Part shown: piece by piece, positions 1 through 4,788 of the stretch
Position numbering within the stretch: the stretch's first letter is position 1
Layout of the letters: each line of letters begins with the position of its first letter
Assembly: GCA_943332745.1 (NCBI GenBank)
Contig: CALQQQ010000105.1
Span: 1-5,148 of the forward strand
DNA: 5,148 nt
Direction: 5' to 3'
Source: Opitutus sp. GAS368
Lineage (GTDB): Bacteria; Verrucomicrobiota; Verrucomicrobiae; Opitutales; UBA953
The notes under the pieces: model-generated
Seen by the model: only the letters and a program-made list of their open reading frames with translations
Database searches by the model: none
What the model was told of the DNA's origin: nothing
Translations under genes and position numbers: made by a program

Positions 1-128
1 ACACCAAGCTCCTCAAGAAGGGCGAGAACCACCCGATCGAAAAGACCGGCCAGCGTCTCCGCGCCCTCATGCCCTGGGTCCAGAAGCGCAACATCCGCGG
101 CGCCCAGGCCGAGTACACGACCAAGTAA
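1..128 (+). CDS. C-terminal end of an unidentified protein (5' truncated)
   Basis: Only the last 41 residues are visible, read in the frame starting at base 3 and ending with TAA at 126-128. The tail is basic and hydrophilic, with many Lys and Arg. It contains a PWVQKRNIRGAQ stretch and ends in EYTTK. No membrane segment or recognisable motif is present, and I do not recognise the family. The reading frame is supported by GC-rich third positions (ctc, aag, ggc, gag, atc, cgc) and by the terminator hairpin that begins 24 nt after the stop. The gene runs towards the leftward TonB operon and shares its terminator, so it is a separate transcription unit. A soluble cytoplasmic enzyme is possible, but the fragment does not show it. 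Confidence 0.75.
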   Translation, partial: TKLLKKGENHPIEKTGQRLRALMPWVQKRNIRGAQAEYTTK

Positions 129-151
129 AGGTCGCCGGGAAACCGGAAACC

Positions 152-179
152 AAAGGGCCGACGCCAGTCGGCCCTTTTT
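152..179 (+). terminator. Rho-independent terminator, probably bidirectional
   Basis: An 11-bp perfect inverted repeat (152-162 pairs with 167-177) encloses the four-base loop GCCA. The stem core is GGGCCGAC/GTCGGCCC and it runs into five T residues on the + strand. It lies 24 nt after the stop of the rightward gene and 10 nt past the stop of the leftward coiled-coil gene. Read leftward, the same stem ends in TTT followed by GGTTTCC, a weaker U-tract, so termination of the leftward operon here is plausible but less certain than for the rightward gene. Confidence 0.88.
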
Positions 180-188
180 CGTGCCCGT

Positions 189-689
189 TTACTTCGCGGA
201 GCCTGCAGCGTTGAGCTTGTTCAGGAGTTCGGTCCGCTCGTTGAGTAGGCGTACAACCTCATCGCGCTCCGTCACGAGCTTACGCAGGCTCTCGTTCTGG
301 GTGCGGATCACGGCGTTCTGCTTCGTGACGATCTCATTCTGGCGCCTGATCGACTCGTTCTGCTTCGCAAGCGAGGCCCGCAAGGGTGCGAGTTCCGCGA
401 TGGCCTGCCGGGCGGCCTGTTCCGCAGCGCGAGCAGTGGCGAGTTCCTTATGCAGAGTCTCCTCGGACCGCTTGAGCTCACCGACCCGCGCGTCGAGCCG
501 ACGGATCTCGCCCGCATAGGTTTCGCCGAGGCGGATGGCCTCGGTGGACTTCGTGCGCAGGTCGCGCTCGGCAATGCGGACAGCGCGCAGCTCCGCACGC
601 AGGTCGGCCTCGCGCCCCCACTGCATGGCGGAGAAAACGGACAGCGCCACGCAGAGCGCGGCGAGGACGAGCGGCCAGCGGGCGTTCAT
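189..689 (-). CDS. Small membrane-anchored coiled-coil protein, last gene of the TonB/ExbBD operon
   Basis: This 166-residue protein has no family I recognise. Residues 5-22 form one hydrophobic segment preceded by Arg4, typical of an uncleaved signal anchor, so the rest should lie in the periplasm. Residues 25-160 are charged, almost free of Pro and Gly, and predicted as a long helix or coiled coil. Residues 109-136 are four consecutive heptads with the pattern [K/R/T]-Q-N-x-x-[I/V/L]-[R/T]. If the aliphatic residue sits at core position d, Asn falls at every a position, an arrangement that favours defined parallel oligomers. The ATG (689-687) overlaps the exbD stop as ATGA, with AAGG about 10 nt upstream, so it is translationally coupled to exbD. 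The context suggests an accessory or structural partner of the TonB motor, but that is inference. It could instead be an unrelated envelope protein. Confidence 0.85.
   Translation of the reverse strand: MNARWPLVLAALCVALSVFSAMQWGREADLRAELRAVRIAERDLRTKSTEAIRLGETYAGEIRRLDARVGELKRSEETLHKELATARAAEQAARQAIAELAPLRASLAKQNESIRRQNEIVTKQNAVIRTQNESLRKLVTERDEVVRLLNERTELLNKLNAAGSAK
282..365 (-). repeat. Four tandem 21-bp units encoding QN heptads
   Basis: Within the coiled-coil gene, four successive 21-bp units encode KQNESIR, RQNEIVT, KQNAVIR and TQNESLR. On the + strand the recurring element is GTTCTG or ATTCTG every 21 bases (CAGAAC/CAGAAT on the coding strand). Gln-Asn is invariant, and so is a branched or aliphatic residue three positions after Asn. 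The DNA units have diverged at other positions, so this is selected protein periodicity or an old duplication, not a recent slippage product. Confidence 0.85.
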
Positions 690-1099
690 CGGACAGCAGC
701 CTTGACGGTGAAGGCGACTTTCTGGACGCCAGCGCTCCGCACGAAATCGAGGATGTCAATCATCCGACCATGCGGAGTGTCGGCGTCACCGGCGATATAG
801 ACCGCGAGGCCGGCGTTGGACTTCACGCGGGTGGCGAGCAAGGCGCGGAGGTCCGGCAGCGTGGAGGCCTGGCGATTGACGAAGACCTGGCCGGCGCGGT
901 CGACCGAGATCGTGACGGCGTCGGGCTTGAGTTCGGACTGCGCCGTGGCGGCACCTTCAAGATGTACCGGCATGCAGTGGTTCTTATGCAGTGTGACGCT
1001 AACGAGCATGAAGGACGCCAGGAGGAAGAACATGATGTCAATCAACGGAATGATCTCCAACCGGGCACGCCGATGCGGCAAAGGAGACGGGATCTTCAT
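686..1099 (-). CDS. exbD: Biopolymer transport protein ExbD (ExbD/TolR family)
   Basis: ExbD pairs with ExbB in the inner-membrane proton channel that powers TonB. The 137-residue product has the usual size and layout: a short basic cytoplasmic N-terminus (residues 1-13), one membrane helix at about 15-38, and a periplasmic domain from about 40 to 137. The helix carries the family signature LEIIPLIDIMFFLLASFML. Asp21 corresponds to the single proton-carrying aspartate of ExbD (Asp25 in E. coli). The periplasmic part shows the expected alternating strands (AVTISVDRAGQVFVN, LAVYIAGDADTPHGRMIDIL) and ends KVAFTVKAAVR. The start ATG overlaps the exbB stop (ATGA). It is preceded by the best ribosome-binding site in the window, GGGGAGGG, with 6 nt between GGAG and ATG. 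It overlaps the next gene by ATGA as well. Confidence 0.95.
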   Translation of the reverse strand: MKIPSPLPHRRARLEIIPLIDIMFFLLASFMLVSVTLHKNHCMPVHLEGAATAQSELKPDAVTISVDRAGQVFVNRQASTLPDLRALLATRVKSNAGLAVYIAGDADTPHGRMIDILDFVRSAGVQKVAFTVKAAVR

Positions 1100-1722
1100 G
1101 ATGCCCTCCCCTTCTGAATGCTGACCTGGAGGCTCGTCGCGGCGGCCTCGAGATCGGCCTGCAGCCCGCTGAGACGGCCGGTCAGCAGGTTGAGCGGAAG
1201 GAGCGTCACGATGGCGATACCTAGGCCAGCGGCGGTCGCGATGAGCGCCTCGCCGATGCCACCGGTGACCTTGGTCACGGCAAGTTCATCGGCGCCAATC
1301 GAATTAAATGACCCCATGATACCGGTGACGGTGCCTAGGAGACCGAGGAGCGGGGCCAGCGTCACCAGCGTGTCCAAGACCGTGATGTAACGGGCGGCCT
1401 CGCGCAGTTCGGCGGCGGAAGCCACCTGTACCGCGCCTTCGAAGGAGCCGGTGCGATGAGCCATGCCAGCGCGCAAGACGCGGGCGACTGGGTCGGCGGA
1501 TTTCGCAACCGCCTGCTCGGCCGCGGCCCAATCCCCAGCTTCGGCCGCGGCCAGTGCGGCGGCGACGGCGCGTGCATCGCGACGGCCAGCAACGCGTAAC
1601 CACCAGATTAGACGTTCGGCGACGACCGCGACGGCGACGAGCCCCGCAAGCAAGAGCGGATACATGATCGGTCCGCCCTTAAGGAAAAGGTCGACCGCAG
1701 CGTTGGCGAGGAGGGGGTGCAT
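1096..1722 (-). CDS. exbB: Proton channel protein ExbB (MotA/TolQ/ExbB family)
   Basis: ExbB is the multi-spanning subunit of the ExbB-ExbD-TonB motor. I place the start at ATG 1722-1720, giving 208 residues. The open frame extends upstream to 2001, but that part lies over tonB in another frame and reads as low-complexity Arg/Ser/Pro sequence. Helix 1 is at about 19-41 (MYPLLLAGLVAVAVVAERLIWW). A cytoplasmic region follows at 42-112, with Ala-rich helices. Helix 2 carries the family signature LAPLLGLLGTVTGIMGSF (122-139), and helix 3 follows GGIGEALIATAAGLGIAI (154-171). Thr131, Glu158 and Thr163 align with E. coli Thr148, Glu176 and Thr181 that line the channel. The start lies 4 nt after the tonB stop and has no Shine-Dalgarno, so it probably depends on coupling. 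The protein is shorter than E. coli ExbB (244 residues) at both ends. Confidence 0.95.
   Translation of the reverse strand: MHPLLANAAVDLFLKGGPIMYPLLLAGLVAVAVVAERLIWWLRVAGRRDARAVAAALAAAEAGDWAAAEQAVAKSADPVARVLRAGMAHRTGSFEGAVQVASAAELREAARYITVLDTLVTLAPLLGLLGTVTGIMGSFNSIGADELAVTKVTGGIGEALIATAAGLGIAIVTLLPLNLLTGRLSGLQADLEAAATSLQVSIQKGRAS
1104..1111 (-). promoter_or_regulatory. Shine-Dalgarno sequence of exbD
   Basis: On the minus strand the sequence reads GGGGAGGG, with its GGAG core ending 6 nt before the exbD ATG. It lies inside the last codons of exbB, fixes the exbD start, and is the only strong Shine-Dalgarno in the operon. A higher translation rate for ExbD than coupling alone would give is a reasonable inference. 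Confidence 0.75.
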
Positions 1723-1726
1723 GGTG

Positions 1727-2371
1727 TTAGCGTAATTGGAAAACAAAGGGGACGAGGAAGCGGCGCGGAGAACCCGGACCCCAGGTCCAGTTGCGGCGAA
1801 CCCACTCGAGCGCATGGGCATCAAGGAGCGCCGAGCCGCAGGACTCACGGACGACGACGCCCACGGGCACACCGGCGGCGGAGACCTCGACGAGGACCAG
1901 CAGATTGCCTTGCAGTCCCTGCTGACGAGCCCAGCGCGGGTAAGGCGGTTCGGGAAAGTCACCCGGGACGTTCGCCGTGAAACGCTCGGCGGCCGGCGCA
2001 ACGCTCGGCGACACGACGGCAGCGGAAACGCGACCCACAGACGCTACTGCTGGCGTTACCAAGGAAACCAGAGCCGGCGCGGCGGTGACGGGCACGATCG
2101 GAGTCACCTCGGCGAGGGCGATCTCGATAACGGGCGTCGGCAAGGCCACAGAGGGCGCCGACGGGGATGCGGCAGCGGCGGCCGGCGCGGAAGGAGGCAG
2201 CGTGAAATATTGCACCGGCGCTCCTGGGCCATGGTCGTGATTATCTTCGTCCGGAGCCCGGACGGGATCGGCCCAGACGCCGAGGAGGCAGACCACCAAC
2301 GCACAGCCACCGAGGGCGGCGGCCCAAGCGCAGACGCGTTCTGAGGGGGCGATGGAGGCGGCGGTGGACAA
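1727..2371 (-). CDS. tonB: TonB energy-transducing protein
   Basis: TonB spans the periplasm and transmits ExbB/ExbD energy to outer-membrane receptors. The 214-residue protein has a membrane anchor at about 13-33 and an acidic/His patch DEDNHDHG at 41-48. A Pro/Ala/Val-rich linker follows at about 51-135. The C-terminal receptor-binding domain spans about 138-214 and shows the usual landmarks: PPYPRWARQQGLQG (142-155), the strand LLVLVEVSAAGVPVGVVV, the LD-x-HAL helix and VRRNWTWGPG. The linker lacks the classical Glu-Pro/Lys-Pro repeats. The anchor has no His equivalent to E. coli His20. The start is TTG at 2371-2369. A TGA lies two codons upstream in the same frame and no ATG or GTG precedes the anchor, so TTG is the only reasonable start. 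The gene begins 3 nt after the receptor stop and ends 4 nt before exbB. Confidence 0.92.
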   Translation of the reverse strand: MSTAASIAPSERVCAWAAALGGCALVVCLLGVWADPVRAPDEDNHDHGPGAPVQYFTLPPSAPAAAAASPSAPSVALPTPVIEIALAEVTPIVPVTAAPALVSLVTPAVASVGRVSAAVVSPSVAPAAERFTANVPGDFPEPPYPRWARQQGLQGNLLVLVEVSAAGVPVGVVVRESCGSALLDAHALEWVRRNWTWGPGSPRRFLVPFVFQLR

Positions 2372-2374
2372 AGG

Positions 2375-4366
2375 TCAGAAGCTCAACTTTAAACCTGCTT
2401 CTACGCCACGGCCCGGCAACGGCAAGGCATCCTTGATGAAGGAGGAGGCGTTGTGGGCTTCGACGTCGAAGAGATTAGTCAACCGGAGCGTGAAGCGGGC
2501 ATCGGTGCCAGCTAGTTTGAAATCATGGCCTAGGCTGGCACCAACCATCGTGTAGCCGGCCGTCGGGGTCTCGTCGGTCGCGAGGCGTTTCTGGGCGAGA
2601 TGATAGGCGGCGTCGAGGCGCCAGGACCAACCCGAGGCGAGGCCATGCAAGGCCGCACCCAGACGACCGGGCGAAATCCGCGGTAAAGCCTCCGAGGTGT
2701 CGCGGTTCGAAGCCCGGACGAAGTCACCGAAGAACTCGATGCCCAGTTTGGAGGTCGCGGTGTCATGGAGCTGATAGTTGATCTTCGTCTCAACGCCAAA
2801 GAAGTCAGCCGGCACGGAGACGAAGTCGTAGCGAGCAAGCTGATCGGCACCGCCCAGCGAATAATTGGGGCCGCCGACGCTGGTCAGATCCGGACCATAC
2901 CCGTTGGCCTGCTGGGCGATGAAGGAGCTGAAGCGATTGTAATACAACGAGACGCTGCCGGAGACCACGCCGCGCGTCTTGGCCAGTTCGAGCTCGAGTC
3001 CGAAACCCTGCTCCTTGCCGAGCGCGCGATCGCCGACCTCATACGCATCGGTGCCCAAATGAGGGCCATCGGCGAAAAGCTCCTGGAAGTTCGGCGCGCG
3101 CTCGGTGCGGGTGAGGCTAAAGGTCGTCGCCCACTGGGCGTTGAGGTCCTTGACCCAGGCGAGCGCAAGGCTTGCGGGCGTGAACGTGGCGGAGGCCGCC
3201 CCGGGATTACTTACTAGGCCTTCGTGCGTCCAGGCGTCGGCGGACACCTTGGCGGACTCGACGCGGAAACCATAGCGTAAACGGGAGTCGACGGAAAGCG
3301 ACTGGACGAAGGAGCCGAAGATCGCGTCGTTGGCGTTGCGAGTGGTCGGTAAGAAAGCCTCATTGCCCACGACCGAGAAATCGAAGCGTCCCGACTGGAG
3401 ACCGACCACGCCTTCGAGCGAGCCGATCTTCGTCAGCTCGAAATCGACGCGTCCGTCCCAGCCCTGATTAGTGAACGTGCTGCCCGCGACGCCCCCATCG
3501 AACTCCGAGTGCGCATAATCCGAGACTCCCAGTTTATAGCTGATCGACTTCAAGGCCGCCGCAGGGGCGTTCACCGCACCGGCCAGATCCCAACGGCGCT
3601 GGCGCAGTCCGATCTCGATGCCTGGCTCGGTCACACGATAGGTCGAGTTCAAGCCCGAGTAGGAAAGGCCCACATAACCGAAGGCGCCCACACGCGAGAG
3701 GCCGAAGCCGGCGCCGCGGCTATCGCTGGCCGTATCAGCGATGCGGCCGATCGGCGTCGACAAGTCATCGGTTGTCTTCGTGAAACCATCGAGGTGGTAG
3801 GCGAAATCACCAAGGGTACCTTCGGTGAGCACGGAGAGCGCCCGCAAGCTGTCGACAGAACCCATGCGACTGAAGAGCGTGGTCGTGCGTGGGAGCCGTT
3901 CGACCGGGATACGGTTGTCGATGACATTGACCACGCCGCCGAGGATACTCGAGCTATAGAGCAAGGCCGCCGGACCGCGGAGCACCTGGACTTCGCGGAT
4001 CGTCAGCGGGTCGACGCTCACCGCGTGATCAGGACTCGCGCTCGAAGCGTCGAGGCTGCTCGTGCCGTTCTGCGCAATCTTCAGGCGGTCGCCCTCGAGT
4101 CCGCGGATGACTGGGCGGCCCGAGTTGGGACCGAAGTAGCTCGAAGCCACGCCAGGGATATCCGCGAGCACGTCGCCAAGAGTCGAAGCGGATAATACTT
4201 CGAGGGCCTTACCACTTAACTGCAGCGAAGGCGTAAGAGCCGTGACCTCGCCCCCGATGGCCGAGCCCTTTATCACCACCGTAGAGAGTTTCTGCGGGGC
4301 AGGTTCCTGCGCGGAAAGAGATAAGCTGGCCGCGGCGACGATGAAAGAACGGGCGAGGCGAGTCAT
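2375..4366 (-). CDS. TonB-dependent outer-membrane receptor, ZnuD-like
   Basis: This complete 663-residue receptor has a signal peptide (about 1-19, probable cleavage SA|Q), a TonB-box-like STVVIKG at 28-34, a plug at about 45-155 and a 22-strand-type barrel to the C-terminal Phe. Plug landmarks are GRPVIRGLEGDRLKI (83-97), SPDHAVSVDP (111-120) and VQVLRGPAALLYSSS (126-140). Barrel landmarks are YAHSEFDGG (284-292), ERAPNFQELFADGPH (422-436) and a tail SSFIKDALPLPGR (641-653). From memory, these match the ZnuD zinc-receptor group; the SPDHA motif and the tail resemble Neisseria ZnuD closely. Asp113-His114, His286 and Glu288 are candidate metal ligands. The long His-rich loop of some ZnuD proteins is absent. 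It is first in a five-gene operon with its own tonB, exbB and exbD. Zinc is the best substrate guess; other metals or small chelates are possible. No convincing Shine-Dalgarno precedes the ATG. Confidence 0.9.
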   Translation of the reverse strand: MTRLARSFIVAAASLSLSAQEPAPQKLSTVVIKGSAIGGEVTALTPSLQLSGKALEVLSASTLGDVLADIPGVASSYFGPNSGRPVIRGLEGDRLKIAQNGTSSLDASSASPDHAVSVDPLTIREVQVLRGPAALLYSSSILGGVVNVIDNRIPVERLPRTTTLFSRMGSVDSLRALSVLTEGTLGDFAYHLDGFTKTTDDLSTPIGRIADTASDSRGAGFGLSRVGAFGYVGLSYSGLNSTYRVTEPGIEIGLRQRRWDLAGAVNAPAAALKSISYKLGVSDYAHSEFDGGVAGSTFTNQGWDGRVDFELTKIGSLEGVVGLQSGRFDFSVVGNEAFLPTTRNANDAIFGSFVQSLSVDSRLRYGFRVESAKVSADAWTHEGLVSNPGAASATFTPASLALAWVKDLNAQWATTFSLTRTERAPNFQELFADGPHLGTDAYEVGDRALGKEQGFGLELELAKTRGVVSGSVSLYYNRFSSFIAQQANGYGPDLTSVGGPNYSLGGADQLARYDFVSVPADFFGVETKINYQLHDTATSKLGIEFFGDFVRASNRDTSEALPRISPGRLGAALHGLASGWSWRLDAAYHLAQKRLATDETPTAGYTMVGASLGHDFKLAGTDARFTLRLTNLFDVEAHNASSFIKDALPLPGRGVEAGLKLSF

Positions 4367-4475
4367 GGGGTTTAGCGGGGGTTTCCTTATTGCAATACAC
4401 TTGCAAGAAAGGCGGGCAAACTAAAATCATCGGGTTTGCAGTCCGCGGATAATTGCACGGACTACTGCCACCCCC
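4367..4475. promoter_or_regulatory. Divergent intergenic control region
   Basis: These 109 bp must contain the promoters of both the leftward receptor operon and the rightward yjcH-actP pair. The region is more AT-rich in its centre (4381-4430) than the flanking genes. For the rightward unit, possible -10 elements are TAAAAT (4422-4427; TTGCAA at 4401-4406 would be its -35 with a short 15-nt spacer) and GATAAT (4448-4453, no good -35). For the leftward unit, TTGCCC (4419-4414) with TATTGC (4397-4392) is the best I can find and it is weak. Promoter positions are therefore tentative, although the region's role is secure. Confidence 0.6.
4390..4406. promoter_or_regulatory. Candidate operator: TTGCAA-N5-TTGCAA palindrome
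   Basis: The 17-bp sequence TTGCAATACACTTGCAA has perfect 6-bp arms around a 5-bp centre. One mismatched position further out, two more bases on each side pair (TT at 4387-4388 with AA at 4408-4409). It overlaps the possible -35 of the rightward promoter and the likely promoter zone of the receptor operon. Its size and symmetry suit a dimeric repressor such as a Fur/Zur-family protein. The bases do not match the Fur or Zur consensus sequences that I know, so assignment to Zur rests only on the adjacent ZnuD-like gene. Confidence 0.5.
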
Positions 4476-4787
4476 ATGAGCGAGTCCCCCTCCACCCCTG
4501 ATGCCATCCATTCGGATGCGTTCCTGGCGCGCCTGATGCGCGACCAGCTGAAGTTGTCCATCGCCTGCGCGCTGTGCTTCGTCGTCGCGCTCGTCGCCCT
4601 GCCCTTGCTGAACTACTTCCAGCCAGAGTTCATGGCCCAGCGCGTCTTCGGCTTCACGCTCACGTGGTCAATCCTCGGCGTGCTCTTCTTCCCCTTCGTG
4701 TGGATCATCTCCTACGTCTTCATCAAGCGCTCCATCGCGCTCGAGGACGCCGAAGCCAAAGCCGCCCAGGACGGCCTGACCAAGTAA
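4476..4787 (+). CDS. yjcH: DUF485 inner-membrane protein, YjcH-like
   Basis: This 103-residue protein has the DUF485 layout. A hydrophilic N-terminus (1-26) is followed by two membrane helices at about 27-47 and 58-83, separated by a short loop with NYFQPEF. A charged C-terminal tail (84-103) starts with the family-typical IKRSIALEDAEAK. The second helix, with TWSILGVLFFPFVWIISY, is the best family match. DUF485 genes usually sit directly before a sodium/solute symporter of the ActP type, as in the E. coli acs-yjcH-actP operon, and that holds here with a single base between the stop and the next ATG. The role is not settled; it is generally regarded as a companion of the permease. The ATG at 4476 is preceded by CCACCCCC and no Shine-Dalgarno, so the mRNA may have a very short leader. 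Confidence 0.9.
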   Translation: MSESPSTPDAIHSDAFLARLMRDQLKLSIACALCFVVALVALPLLNYFQPEFMAQRVFGFTLTWSILGVLFFPFVWIISYVFIKRSIALEDAEAKAAQDGLTK

Positions 4788-4788
4788 T

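Noticed and set aside
181..519. Rightward open frame of 112 codons opposite the coiled-coil gene
   Set aside because: It is Ser/Arg-rich and apparently without a ribosome-binding site. It starts immediately after the terminator and mirrors the helical gene whose start overlaps exbD.
1723..2001. N-terminal extension of exbB to a 301-residue protein
   Set aside because: The added 93 residues lie over tonB in another frame, are Arg/Ser/Pro-rich, and no ExbB has such a domain. The ATG at 1722 gives a family-typical protein.
1736..2344. Rightward open frame of 202 codons opposite tonB
   Set aside because: It is composed of Arg/Gly/Asp-rich low-complexity sequence, caused by the Pro/Ala/Val codons of the TonB linker on the other strand.
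2371..2375. Receptor and tonB as one broken gene interrupted by TGA
   Set aside because: The receptor ends in a barrel-type LKLSF with terminal Phe, and TonB begins with its own membrane anchor. These are two proteins of different membranes, so the stop is real.
3509..4195. Long rightward open frame of 228 codons opposite the receptor gene
   Set aside because: It is antisense to a well-supported receptor. The product is Arg/Ala/Asp-rich without hydrophobic or domain patterns, typical of an antisense shadow in GC-rich DNA.
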